Assembly (NCBI GenBank): GCA_018873225.1
Contig: JAEILZ010000004.1
Location: forward strand, 1,860,001 to 1,924,000
Reading direction: 5' to 3'
From: [Phialemoniopsis] sp. UDSM-2020
Taxonomy: Eukaryota; Ascomycota; Sordariomycetes; Thyridiales; Thyridiaceae
DNA length: 64,000 bases
Shown: in pieces, positions 32,464 through 43,218 of the stretch
How positions within the stretch are numbered: position 1 is the stretch's first letter
How the letters are laid out: every line of letters starts with the position of its first letter
The notes under the pieces: model-generated
Seen by the model: the letters and a program-made list of their open reading frames with translations, nothing else
Told to the model about the DNA's origin: nothing
Database searches by the model: none
Translations under genes and position numbers: made by a program

Positions 32464-35043
32464 TTACAGGGGCGGCAGCTCCTCTCGACATATCGGACAC
32501 TGCAACCTGAACCGCAACCACCCCTCCAGACACGCACTGTGGAAGATATGCCGGCACGGTGTGACCATGTACTGCCTCCTGGCGAGCACGCCCGCCACGC
32601 CTCCGCCCGCTGGATCTTCTTCCCCTGCGCGGACGACAGGCACTTCGAGGATCTCACAACAGATAGCGCAGTCGATGGTCCGAGTATGGGAGCGTTTCTT
32701 GTCTTTCCCTGACCCTTCGCCCTCGCTCTTGGAGCGAACCCGCTCCAGCACCGGTGAGCCGGGGAGCGATGTGGACACGAGCCCGATAGGCAAGCCACCT
32801 GCCTCGACGTTGTCCTCTCTGAGCACGGGGTGGTAGTCCCACGCTTCGGGCAGCCAGCCCTTTGGCAGACCATATCTCGGACCCAGTGCATCTTGGAAAG
32901 CGAGCACCCAGAGCTGCACCCACAGCCACCCTGCTAGCATCGCGAACGAGCGCCAATCTGGCAGCGCAAAGATGATGTTGTCTCTACGCAGGTAGAAATA
33001 TGCAAACGGCAGGGCCCGGAGAATGCTCTGGCCGATCATGAAGCGCCAGGAGAAAGCCCGACGGCTGTTGCGCTGGACATTCCGGATGATTTGCGGAACC
33101 CAGAGGGAGAAATAGATGAAGGCGATGATGTTGGAGTACGCAGAGCGGACAGACGCCCACCATGTAGTTGCGGCGAGGGATAGGAAGAATAGGAAGATGC
33201 CGAGAAGCACGAAACGGCCTGCAATCGTTGAGAAGGGTGTGATGGGGTCCGTTCTTGGTGTGGTGGCCGCTGTTGTTGTAGTTGCAGCGGTGGCTGCGGG
33301 TGTAGGGACAGCAGCGGCGCCTGCAGCCGTGTTTTCTGCGATTTCCGCATCGACATCCTGATCTGATGGGATGATTATGGGGGGCGTTGCTACATCGCGA
33401 AGCGGTGCCGCGGTTACGGGACGCGGAAGAGAGTCACTGGCAACCGGCGGATTGGGCGGAGGGGTCGGCTGAGCCGAGGCCGTGGCGTTAGCGGCTTGCT
33501 GTTGTCTTTCCCGGTTCTCACGATTCCTCCGCTCCGGCGCCTGCGTCCTATAGATCTCACCAAGGAAACTTCCGCCGATTGTCATGGCCATAAAGGCAGC
33601 AAAGGTTACGACAAGCGAGGGCAAAAATGTTGTAGAGGCCGATAACGTCCAGAACGAAGAGGCCGCAAATGTAATCCCGTCGGCCAGCACCATGATGCTC
33701 ACGGTGATAAAGCTAGCACGGCCCAGCGTCGATGGCGTACAGGTCTCCCGCATCTGATTCTTCTGAAGCTGTACTTGGCCGAAAATGATGGCGGCAAAGC
33801 CCAAGAGCCACGTTTTGACGGAGTGAAGGAACACCTCTTCTTTCTTACCCACAAGATGCATGCCATCAGCTGGTGCATAGTGCGGAGGCCCCTTGGACTC
33901 CATGAAGTAGGAGCAATCAGGTGACCATATGACCGCAGACATCTGCAGCTCCGGTATGTTGCCTATCGGAGCTCCCGTCGGAAATCGAAGCTCGTCCTCC
34001 ATTCCCTTGACAAGTTGGGCCAGCCTGTCATTCGATCCGAGTCCCGGGGGTGGCCGATAAAGCTTATTCGGGTTGAGAGGGTGAACCTGTAAGTAGACAA
34101 GATACTCGCAGTGGGGTGACGGATTCCAATTGTCTTGCGGGCCGTCTGGGTTCGTACTCCAGGGGTTGGATGGGTCGATGAATCTCATGCGCTCTTTCCT
34201 ACGGAGAACCTCGTCCAGTGTCGAATTGAGCACCTTCTGACTGGACTGGAAGAAGTCTGGCCCTGGTGATAGATGAGGCAACCCAAATATGCCAGCAAAC
34301 TTCTCGCTCGTAGTAGTTAGCAGCATGACTCCCTGCTTCGGCCAATGCACGCCGTGGAGACGCATCTCGTGTGTAGTCCCCGTGCCCACGACGTCCTCCA
34401 TCGTGACAGACGCCGCGATCTCTCTGACCAAGCCGCCTCCTTTCGGATATCCGTCCACGAGCACTTGCTCGTACTCGACAGTCTTCTCCTTGTCGTCGAT
34501 GCGCAGCAGCACCCGGCCCTCGTTGCCAGTGATGTTCCTCCCAAACTCGGCATACATGCCCATCCAGCTCACATCCGGCGTGATCTCTGTCAGGTTATAC
34601 GACGCCGCTTGTCTCTCCACCGACCCCGGGCGCCGCACCCACTCCCCGCTCACGACGCCCGTCGCGTTCTGCCACGTCGGCTCCGCCTCTCCGGCATCCC
34701 ACAGGTCCCGGCCCTCCCGCCCGGGGTTCGCGCTGCGGCTCCACTCGACGCACCGGTCGCGGAACCGGCCCAGATCCTCCCAGGCGTACCCGTCGCCGGG
34801 GCGAAACCCGGTCATGTTGAGGTGGCGGCCGGCCGTGCCGTGCGGGTCGTCGGTCTGCCTCGGCGCAAAGTCGCCCCAGCGGGTGCTGTTCATGACGCCG
34901 TGGGCGGCGCGCTGGCGGGCGAGGCGCTGGGCGATGAGGGACGGCGCCGTGATGAGCCCCGGGGAGGCATCGTTGCCGGCGTTGAGCCAGAGGATCAGGA
35001 CGATGAGGAAGATGACGCGGGCGTTGTCGTTTGGTTGAGGCAT
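32464..35043 (-). CDS. dsc1: Dsc1/Tul1-type RING E3 ligase, DSC complex subunit
   Basis: A single-exon gene for 859 residues. A signal-like hydrophobic N-terminus (ARVIFLIVLILWLNAG) leads into a long lumenal domain with several NxT/S sites, for example NATG and NLTE. Several membrane helices follow from about residue 430, separated by a Pro/Ala/Thr-rich loop with RENRERQQQAANA. The last 60 residues form a RING-H2 finger: CAICCEILEVPVV, CRHIFHSACLEGW, CPICREELPPL. This is the architecture of Tul1 in budding yeast and Dsc1/DscA elsewhere. In fission yeast and Aspergillus the DSC complex in Golgi or ER membranes triggers cleavage of the SREBP sterol and hypoxia regulator; it also degrades orphan membrane proteins. 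It converges on pga2 and diverges from the HSBP1-like gene. Confidence 0.93.
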   Translation of the reverse strand: MPQPNDNARVIFLIVLILWLNAGNDASPGLITAPSLIAQRLARQRAAHGVMNSTRWGDFAPRQTDDPHGTAGRHLNMTGFRPGDGYAWEDLGRFRDRCVEWSRSANPGREGRDLWDAGEAEPTWQNATGVVSGEWVRRPGSVERQAASYNLTEITPDVSWMGMYAEFGRNITGNEGRVLLRIDDKEKTVEYEQVLVDGYPKGGGLVREIAASVTMEDVVGTGTTHEMRLHGVHWPKQGVMLLTTTSEKFAGIFGLPHLSPGPDFFQSSQKVLNSTLDEVLRRKERMRFIDPSNPWSTNPDGPQDNWNPSPHCEYLVYLQVHPLNPNKLYRPPPGLGSNDRLAQLVKGMEDELRFPTGAPIGNIPELQMSAVIWSPDCSYFMESKGPPHYAPADGMHLVGKKEEVFLHSVKTWLLGFAAIIFGQVQLQKNQMRETCTPSTLGRASFITVSIMVLADGITFAASSFWTLSASTTFLPSLVVTFAAFMAMTIGGSFLGEIYRTQAPERRNRENRERQQQAANATASAQPTPPPNPPVASDSLPRPVTAAPLRDVATPPIIIPSDQDVDAEIAENTAAGAAAVPTPAATAATTTTAATTPRTDPITPFSTIAGRFVLLGIFLFFLSLAATTWWASVRSAYSNIIAFIYFSLWVPQIIRNVQRNSRRAFSWRFMIGQSILRALPFAYFYLRRDNIIFALPDWRSFAMLAGWLWVQLWVLAFQDALGPRYGLPKGWLPEAWDYHPVLREDNVEAGGLPIGLVSTSLPGSPVLERVRSKSEGEGSGKDKKRSHTRTIDCAICCEILEVPVVRAGEEDPAGGGVAGVLARRQYMVTPCRHIFHSACLEGWLRFRLQCPICREELPPL

Positions 35044-35540
35044 CCTCGTTGTATCCTACGGCGGAGGCCTTCCACTCGCTCGTGCCCTTCGGATTGGATG
35101 GCGTGGACTACCTGGACATTGCTGGTATTGTCTGTGAGAGAGCTGTCGGAGACACAGGCTCACGAGAACCACAGGAGACGAATGTTTGAGATTAGACCTT
35201 GTCCAAAAGATATTCGATCGTCGATGACGGGAGGTCTCGTGCGACTTGGTAGTGACAGATGCTGATGAGGGATGTGATAGCTTGGTTCCGATGCGCCAGC
35301 CCGCTAACGCCACTAAAGAGCTGGACCTCCTAGCCCCACCCGACCCTGACAAACGCCAATCTCCAGGTGCTATCAAGATCAATCGCAACAACAGTCGAGA
35401 TCTAGCCCCATACACACAGAGCAATACAAGTTTGACGCACCTTTGCGCCATTAGAAGCAACTCAGCCAGATCCCATTGGGCACTATACTTTGAGCATCTT
35501 CTCAGTCCCCTGGAGTACAGAGGAATCCCTTATCCAAAGG
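35044..35540. promoter_or_regulatory. Divergent promoter region, dsc1 / HSBP1-like gene
   Basis: About 500 bases between two head-to-head starts. Frames here overlap on opposite strands without features. No gene is seen. Confidence 0.5.
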
Positions 35541-35880
35541 ATGTCTTCAAACAATGAGTCCAGCCAAAGTGGAGTATGTTCTTCACTCATTGTGTTCCCT
35601 GACAAGAACTCACCGTACTGACATGTTCCCCACAGACATCTGATGATGCTCGGGCTGATCTGACTGTCCAGCTCGATGAACTTCTGAACACTCTCTCAAA
35701 CAAGTTCGCTGGTGTGTCTAGCGAGATATTTGCCAAGAGTGAGTACATTCTTGAATGTCAGTCCAAGAGTCTGGCAAGGACACTAATCAAAGCACCGCAG
35801 TGGACGACATGGCTAGGAGATTGGACAAGTTGGAGGCAGCACTGCAAACAAACGACAATGACAGCTCCAAATCATCATGA
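35541..35880 (+). CDS. Heat shock factor-binding protein 1 (HSBP1)-like coiled coil
   Basis: Exons 35541-35573, 35636-35738 and 35801-35880 join in phase to a 71-residue protein, short enough to be overlooked when exons are not joined. After MSSNNESSQSG the sequence runs DLTVQLDELLNTLSNKF, VSSEIFAKMDDMARRLDKLE and AALQTNDNDSSKSS. This closely follows HSBP1 (DLTxxVxxLLxxxxxKFxxMSxxIxxRIDDMxxRIDDLE), a trimeric coiled-coil protein that in animals binds the trimerisation region of heat shock factor 1 and also helps assembly of the WASH complex. Heptad hydrophobics are continuous from about residue 18 to 60. Introns have GTATGT and GTGAGT donors and CTGAC and CTAAT branch sites. Its role in fungi is inferred. 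Confidence 0.88.
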
Positions 35881-36096
35881 TGCTACGATACAAGGCAATG
35901 AACTTTAATATGGTATTAGCCACCTCATGCAGTTACGTGGAATTAAGCAAGGCGTTAGCCCTCGGGAAGGGCGATATTGATATTCATCTCATGCTTCTTA
36001 TCATGAAGTGCTCGTCATCATTTTGTGCTGGTCTAGCCTTATGTGTACATCCTAGCGAGAATATCCCGCGATTTAAGTTCCGTCCGAGAAACTCGT

Positions 36097-37256
36097 TCAC
36101 AGCTCGTCCTTACCGCCAGTGACCTTCTCAACAAACTTGCGGAGGACGTTGGTCTTGGCGGTGATCTCGTCCAGCTTGGCCGGGGCCAGGCCACCCTTCT
36201 TCAGGATGCCATCCAGGCGGGTCAGCTCCTTGGAGGCAAAGTCGTCGTTCTTGCTCAGCTTGTCGAACACGCGCAAGTAGTACTGGGCGTACTTGATCTG
36301 GGCCTGCTCCTTGAGCGTCTCAGCCTCCTTCTTGGCATCAGCAGCAGCCTCAGCGAGGGAGGAACCGCCAGTGAACCTGGCAACGATGTGGTCGAGCGCC
36401 TCCAGGGTTCCGGCAATAGCGTCAAGGCCACCTCCGGGGACACGGTGAGTGCCGGCCTGCTTGTTGATGTAGGCGACGATGTCAGCCTCGGATCGTCCGC
36501 CGTCGTAGTCAACAGGCGTGGTGCTGCCTGCGGGGAAGAACTTGATGGTAGGGTAAGAGGTGACGCCCTGGTCCGTAGCCAGCTTCTTGCTGTTTCCGGC
36601 CTCGGCGTCGACCTTGGCAATCACGACGTTCTCCTCGCCAGCGAAGTCGGTCGCAACATCCTCCCAAGTCGGGGCAAGGTTCTTGCAGTCTAGGAACTTG
36701 TTAGCCACGTCAAAGCTGCAATAGGAAATACATTGAGAGACATACGTCCGCACCAGGGAGCGGTGAAGGAAACGAGGACGTGCTTGTCACCACCAATGGT
36801 CTTGCCGAAGGTGGAGTCGGTGAGCATCACCACGCTGCTGGGAGGGGCGACCTTCTTCTTGGGCTTGACGCCGGTCTTGTCGGTGATGAAGGCGGCCAGG
36901 CTGTCGAGGTCACGGCCGCTGTTGTACTCGGTGGGCTTGTCCGACTTTCCGTCGAACCATTTCAGGGTCGGGAAGCCCTGGACGCCGAACCGCTTTCCGA
37001 GAGACTTCTCTGCATCGGCATCAACCTTGGCGATCTGGACCTTGTCCGAGAATTCGAAGGACTGGGCGAGCTCCTCGTAGACGGGAGCCAGGTTCTTGCA
37101 GTGGCCGCACCACGGTGCGAAGAACTCGACGAGGGTAGGCTTTCCAGACTTGAGGACGACCTTGTCGAAGTTGTCGGGGATGAGGTCGAGGACCGCCGAC
37201 TTGGCAGCCACGGCGGTGGCCAGGCCAGCGACGACCAGCGTCTTGAACGAAACCAT
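36097..37256 (-). CDS. Protein disulfide isomerase, ERp38/TigA type
   Basis: Minus-strand exons 37256-36746 and 36689-36097 give 367 residues. A signal peptide (MVSFKTLVVAGLATAVAA) is followed by two thioredoxin domains, each with the active site WCGHCKNLAP, cysteines at 50/53 and 169/172. The intron lies inside the second CGHC codon set, with a GTATGT donor. The C-terminal 100 residues are an all-helical ERp29-type D domain, and the protein ends KDEL for ER retrieval. This is the a-a'-D layout of fungal ERp38/TigA proteins, which form and rearrange disulfides in secreted proteins and are usually induced by the unfolded protein response. The gene is divergent from the uS14 gene. Confidence 0.95.
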
Positions 37257-37835
37257 AGCTTGTTGATAGCTGTTTGAACACGCTGAAAAGGTATACGAGA
37301 TTAAGAGATTGCAATACTGGTGATTCCGTGAACCCAACAAATAGGCTACCAGAATTGACTGATTTCAAAGCTAGAATCAGAGATATAGCTTTGTCAGGAT
37401 CGAGGAAGCTATGAAACTGGATAAAGATGCCAGCTTACAAGTACCTAGCTCGTTTCCACAGTGAGAGTGATCACTAATGCCGTCCGAGCTCCATTTACTT
37501 GCTCCCTTGAGGCGCATGGCGGCTAAGAGCTGGTCGGACGAGGTCACGGGGCGATAAGACTGCGATAAGACAGAGAAGCTCAGGCCACCAGCCACACCTC
37601 GAAAATGCAAGAGACGAAGGAAAATTCTCCACTTTTTCAACGCGCCCGTAGCCACAACTCGCCAATTGGGATCCACCAATCCAACCCTGCGGCCACTGCT
37701 TCCCACAAAAGTTTCTGTCGAAAACCCTACTGCGAGAAATATCCCATTTCGGAGCCCCCCTCTCACGACTTCAACCAGCACCACCAAACCGACAAATCCC
37801 TTCGAGACCGTCGTTGCAGCCACCAAACCGCAAAC
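37257..37835. promoter_or_regulatory. Divergent promoter region, PDI / ribosomal protein uS14
   Basis: About 580 bases between two head-to-head genes. Two CCAAT boxes, at 37662-37666 and 37676-37680, lie roughly 160-170 bases before the ribosomal protein start; the first is part of the palindrome CCAATTGG. A CA-rich leader follows. No gene is seen. Confidence 0.55.
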
Positions 37836-38233
37836 ATGTCTCACGAATCCGTCTGGAACTCTCGCCCCCGCAAGTACGGCAAGGGCTCTCGCTCTTGGTA
37901 CGCATAGAATCCCCGGAACCCCCGAAGAAGAGGAGGTGGAAGCACGAAGAGGAGGAAGAGCAGGTCGAAGGAATCAAGGGAAACAAATTTACTAATGTTT
38001 TTGCGCAACAGCCGCGTCTGCACCCACCGTGCCGGTCTGATCCGCAAGTACGGCCTCGACATCTGCCGTCAGTGCTTCCGTGAGAAGGCCACCGACATTG
38101 GCTTCATCAAGGTACGATGAGAAACCCCCGAACGAGAACACCACTACGGACTGGAGATGGGAAATCTATGAGGGGCGTCGCACGAAGACACGAACAAATG
38201 GCTAACGTACGATTTTCTTTGCAGCACCGGTAA
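37836..38233 (+). CDS. rps29: 40S ribosomal protein S29 (uS14)
   Basis: Exons 37836-37897, 38012-38111 and 38225-38233 give 56 residues, the usual length. The sequence [21 protein letters not shown] is followed by [20 protein letters not shown] and ends [11 protein letters not shown]21, C24, C39 and C42 form the zinc ribbon that anchors uS14 in the head of the small subunit near helix 34. The final exon codes only for His, Arg and the stop, 9 coding bases after a CAG acceptor. This is easily missed, but phase and the invariant KHR end require it. Confidence 0.97.
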
Positions 38234-38950
38234 ATGGTTACGATGTAATGAGTGGAGGGGTGTCTAGTGGGTGGGAAAATTTCAAGTCGACTCGATGCAT
38301 CCTACGTACCTCGGACCGATGAGCATTTGGGCCGGTCGTGGCTTTCACTGGAGTTTGTTGGTTTTGCTATCGGACATGGTCTCGGAATCTACATACCAGA
38401 AGGGGATGACGTTGTCAATGGCAAAAGTGCGGAGTCTCAATTCCAAGATATGAATAGATTCTTTGCCAACCTACATCTGGATTCCGTTTCGATGCGCTCT
38501 ATGGCCCAGTCGTTTGCAACGGGCTACTGGCTGCTTGAACTGCGCCCGTGTGTGCTCCTGAACTCATGCGCCGTGTGTGCGTCTGTGACATGAAACACCC
38601 GTGATCAAAGAATGTTCAAGATGCGATCGTACCCCAGAATGCTAGAACGACAGCTTCACATTAGAGCTGCAGAGAATGACTTGGTAATGGGTATGAGTTC
38701 TATTATCGTCTCCGCGGCTTGTCTAAAGTACATGTGAAAGACAAGGGTAGAAGTGGAGGGGAGATCATGAGCCTAGATGTAATGTACAAGATGACCCTCG
38801 TAGAGACTTTTCAGATGTGTACAGCCGTTGTACAGTTTCCTTTTTGGTGAGAAAGAAGAACTCCTTTTTTTACCCTCAGACACCAGGCCCAGTCCAAACC
38901 ATCTTGGACGTTCGCACTCTGCTTTCAGCCCACGACTCGGCGTTCTTCCT
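38234..38950. other. Convergent intergenic region
   Basis: About 720 bases between the uS14 gene (+) and mitochondrial EF-Tu (-). A 113-codon plus-strand frame at 38252-38593 has no recognisable domain. No gene is called. Confidence 0.5.
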
Positions 38951-40355
38951 TTACTTGATGATGCGAGTGATCAGACCAGTAGCAACGGTCTTGCCACCCT
39001 CACGGATGTTGATGCGCTGGCCAGCCTCGACAGCGACGGGGTTGTGCAGAGTGGCAAGCATCTCCACGTTGTCACCGGGCATGACCATCTTGGAGCTGGC
39101 GTCCTCGGTACCCTCGGGGAAGAACAGAGCGCAAGACTCGTCGGCAGTGCGGATGAACATCTGGGGACGGTAGTTCTCGTGGAAACCGGTGTGGCGACCA
39201 CCCTCATCCTTGGACAGGACATACAGGGAGACGAGGAATTGAGTGTGAGCAGTAACGGTGCCGGGCTTAACAATGACCATACCGCGCCTGACATCCTCAC
39301 GGCGGACACCACGGAGCAGGAGACCAGAGTTGTCACCAGCGCGGGACTCCTCGCAGGACTTCTTGAAGGTCTCAATGTCGGTGACCTTGGTCTTGATGAC
39401 ATCGCCACCCTTGCCGATCAGCTCGACCTCGGAATCCTTCTTGAGGACACCACGCTCGACACGGCCCGAAGCAACGGTACCACGGCCAGCGATGGAGAAG
39501 ACGTCCTCGACAGACATCAGGAAGGGCTTCTCAAGGTCGCGAGTGGGGGTAGGGATCCACTCGTCGACAGCCTTGAGTAGCTCGTCGATCTTCTGCTCAC
39601 CAATCTCGGGACGCTTGTTCTCCAGGGCGCACAGAGCGGAACCCAGGATGACAGGGGTCTCATCACCGTCAAAGCCGTACGAGCTCAGCAGTTCACGCAT
39701 CTCCATCTCGACGAGCTCCAACATCTCGGGGTCCTCGAGGACATCGACCTTGTTGACGAAGACGACGATCTTCTGGACACCGACTTGACGAGCAAGCAGC
39801 AAGTGCTCACGGGTCTGGGGCATCTGGCCGTCGGAGGCGGCGACGACAATGATGGCACCGTCCATGTTGGCAGCACCAGTGATCATGTTCTTGATGTAAT
39901 CGGCGTGACCGGGGCAGTCGACGTGGGAGTAGTGCCTGTTGTCGGTCGAGTACTCGATGTGCGCCGTGGAGATGGTGATACCACGTTTCCGCTCCTCAGG
40001 AGCCTTGTCGATGGAGCCATAGTCGAGGAAGCTGGCCATGCCCTTCTCAGCTTGCCTCTTGGTGATGGCGGCGGACAGGGTAGTCTAGTAAAGGATATGA
40101 GCGTCAGTCAGTTGCGTCTATAACAGAGGGCCATCATCCGAGGTAAGATCAATTTACCTTGCCATGGTCAACGTGACCGATAGTACCAATGTTCACGTGG
40201 GGCTTGCTGCGCTCGTAGACGGCATAGGTTCTGGAGAGGTTGAGGATAGGGGATGCGCTCTGGCGCTGGAGGGTGATGAGAGGGTTGGCGGGCTTGCGCA
40301 AGGAGACGCGAGCGGTCCGCAGGAACGGCGCCAGCGTCCTGAGAGAGGCAGACAT
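38951..40355 (-). CDS. tuf1: Mitochondrial translation elongation factor Tu
   Basis: Minus-strand exons 40355-40158 and 40084-38951 give 443 residues. The first 45 residues are rich in Arg, Ser and Leu without acids, a mitochondrial targeting sequence; the mature part starts near [20 protein letters not shown]. GTPase motifs are visible: G1 GHVDHGKT (split by the intron after the lysine), G2 near RGITI, G3 DCPGHADY, G4 NKVD and G5 SALCAL. Domains 2 and 3 follow and the end is GLITRIIK. The factor delivers aminoacyl-tRNA to mitochondrial ribosomes. Two CCAAT boxes lie upstream on its strand. Confidence 0.98.
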
Positions 40356-40845
40356 CTTGATTGAACGTCTGAGAGGGTATTATACGAAAGAGAGGAGATG
40401 AAAAGAACAAAATCAAAGAAAGGATCTGAGGCTTCCGGGGGTCGTCTTGACAGGAGCTGCCTCTGTCTTGTCGTCTGGTCTGATGCTAGCAAAATTTCCG
40501 GCCTTGGAGAAATTTCGGGAGCGCAGCAAAAGCTAAGGACGCTAGACACGCTCCTTGGGTGGGGCCATTTGCTCTCGCATTGGCCCCTGCTATTCGCCCA
40601 ATCTGCTACATCGCGATCAACAGGGGGTGGTCATAAAATGTTCCTGGTGATTGGCTGATTGTACATATCCTACATGCGTCCGACCCTTCAACCCTTTAAC
40701 TACTACGAAGGTTGCAGGCTGAAGTTTCGATCCCCCTGTCAGGTATCGAAAGCTGGGTGGAGGGCTATCCCACTGCCCAATTCCATACAGGTCAGTACCT
40801 GGCAGGGACGTGTTATTTACCCTTAACACCTCTGTACCTAGGTAT
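40356..40845. promoter_or_regulatory. Promoter region of tuf1 with two CCAAT boxes
   Basis: ATTGG on the plus strand at 40579-40583 and 40650-40654 gives two CCAAT boxes on the strand of tuf1, about 225 and 295 bases before its ATG. The decamer palindrome TACCTAGGTA lies at 40835-40844, just past the stop of the next gene. No gene is seen. Confidence 0.5.
40835..40844. repeat. TACCTAGGTA palindrome, copy 1
   Basis: Exact 10-base palindrome in non-coding sequence; other exact copies lie at 49748-49757 and 62791-62800. Confidence 0.8.
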
Positions 40846-43218
40846 TCAAACCCCAATGGCCATTTCTAGATGCTCATATTCCATGTGCGCGACGTTCTTC
40901 AATGGACTGTCACCCATCTGTATCCCTGCAAATAAGTGGTTCTTGAGGGCATGTTGCACTTCTTTCCAGGCTTGAAGGGCTTCGACTTGCTCCTCAGCAT
41001 GTGACCCATGCGCTTGCAAGAGCCATTCAGCAGTTCCAAATGGTCGCCAAGGCTTTTCGTCGGCCTCGCACTGAACCCATTTGCCCGTCAATCGATAGCC
41101 CTCTCGACTCGGTTCATCCAGCTCCGGGGGCGGCGGTGCGATGCCTTCATTAAGGTAAGCTTTAATCTTGCCGATGGTGCAAAGTGACACCGCCGATAAC
41201 GAGCTGTGACCATCCGAGAGCTGCTCGATCAGCCCAGAATTACCGAAACGTTGGGTCATGGTCAAAGCCTGCTGAAGAGGCGTGATAGGATCATTGGTAG
41301 TCGAAATGAAGAGGATCGGCTGTGACGTATTGACAGCTGGTCTGTCTTTTGTCGGAAAGCGATCCAGGTCGAGCGAAGGGTTATCTTCCACTTCGACCTC
41401 CCATCCGACACAGCGTGTCGTGACAGTCATCAACTAAAGGCATCGAATTAGCATGAAGCGCTTCATGGCAGGGAGTCGCTGAGGTGTGAGCAATACGTAC
41501 CACATCTGCAAACGAAGATGTCTTCGCTAGCTCCTCAAACATCTCCTGGACTGCTGGCAAGGGCAGGTTGCTCTACAAGATGACAAACGTTAGCATGGCC
41601 CTGGACTGGCAGACTGATATGTAGGTTCATCATGACTTACAAGAGTCTTCCAGTCTGCGCACCCTGTAGCAATGGGGCTGTCCTCTGGGTATTGCGTCAG
41701 GTATCGGTCGGCATGACAGATGAGACTGACATCAGGACCACCCGTCAAGCCGCCAAAATCCACATCTCGGTACAGTGTGTCAACTATCAAAGCAAGTGAT
41801 GGGAAGAACATGACTGGGAAGTACATGAACGTAAAGAGGATCAACTGCAGATGGGCGTGCTGTATGACAGAAGGAACCCGAGCCTGTGGTGAGACCACGA
41901 TTTTCGGCTCCTTCTTCAGACCGTCCACGACACTGTCGAAGCGTGCCCGGATGTCTTTGACTGCATCACCTTTCCTGTACAGACGACAGTCCTCCTTCGC
42001 GGAGTGGCAGAGAGAGAAGAAATGATCCTTGACCTTGTCGGTATCTTGGATTGAAGTCATCCACGCCTGTGCCGTTAGCCTCGTATGCCTTGGCGATACG
42101 GACGAAAAATGGATCTACTCACATTCTTGAAGTAGAGATCGCTATCGACAACACCATCCAGTACAAGTCTTCCGACTCGGTCGGCTAAATCCGGAATTGT
42201 TAGCCGCAAGCCTTACAGGCCGAGCACATAAAGAAGACTTACGAAACATAGCAGCGAAGGTTGAGCCCAAGAATGTGCCATAGCTGACGCCCCAATACAC
42301 AAGCTTACCGCGGGTGCTCAGTGATAGGTCACTCTCGGCCTCATCATGCCTCGGAGCTTCCCATTGCCTCGCGCAAGGTCTAGCTATATCCTTTACGCTC
42401 TGTGTCCACTCATCCCAAGCATCGACAATCGAGAGCATGTCCTGGGCCACGTGCGGAGTGCCAACATATTTGAAAATGCTGTTCTCAGTGTTCTTGTCTG
42501 CACAAAGCTTGCCCATCGCCTTGGCGCGGACGAACATATCTTGAAGCGCCGTTGAACTATCGTTGGCAAGGCCAGTCGACAAGCCTTGGAGACTCCATAT
42601 CATGCGGTTCATGACAATACGGTTGTGTTCCTCGATCGGAGCCGGCTCGTCTGAGTCATTGAACCCCATGAAGCAGTCGGCTTGCGGCCAGGTGCCCCCG
42701 ATGCCTCGTGGGTCAAACCCGATAATATCGTGATGTTGGCCCACCACGGCCTGCAAGGCCGGTCCCGTGCCGAGGGCGAAGCTGGTGCCGCTCCCTCCCG
42801 GTCCGCCCGGGTTGAGCAGGAGCGGGGATTCGGAGAATTTTCCGGACTCCTCACTGTGGCCTTGACCGGGCAGCATAACCAGGGCAATGTGAACTTTGGG
42901 GTGATGGCTAGACTCGTTCAAGGGACGACGGTAGTCCATGGGGACCGTAAGCCGGGCGCAGTGAAAGTTGCCCCTGTCGCGAAAGCATGGTGTCCATGAT
43001 AGTTTCTCGCTAGGGGTGATCCGGTCCCAGAAAGGGAGGGAATCATTCCCTTGGTTGCCACGGTCAGAACCAAAGAGACTGCGCCGTGGCGTTGAACCCG
43101 GATGCAGCCAGAAAAAAACACAGAACGCGGCAATGATTATGAGAAGCCATTGGCCCTTTCTCTTCGGCTTCTGGCGGCTGAAATTGATAGCAATAGCCTC
43201 TGATTTTCCAGAAGACAT
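40846..43218 (-). CDS. Membrane-anchored alpha/beta hydrolase, peptidase S33 TAP-like
   Basis: Minus-strand exons 43218-42243, 42184-42123, 42066-41641, 41572-41501 and 41433-40846 join in phase to 707 residues. The ATG at 43218 is the first in this frame; upstream codons lack one. After a short basic tail, residues 23-40 form a membrane helix (QWLLIIIAAFCVFFWL), so the protein is probably type II and faces the lumen or outside. The hydrolase fold shows the oxyanion loop NPGGPGGSG, the nucleophile in GVSYGT (S312), FPDRVGRLVLDGVVD after it, and a C-terminal TAP-like region with the triad Asp in STTNDPITP and His in LSDGHSSLS. Relatives in bacteria release tripeptides; fungal members are poorly known and could act on peptides or esters. 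It is about 150 residues longer than many secreted relatives. Confidence 0.88.

Noticed and set aside
34345..35265. 306-codon plus-strand frame opposite dsc1
   Set aside because: Antisense to the conserved lumenal domain of Dsc1 and without any domain of its own.
40700..40760. Possible tRNA B box near GTTTCGATCC
   Set aside because: No A box or cloverleaf pairing is visible upstream.
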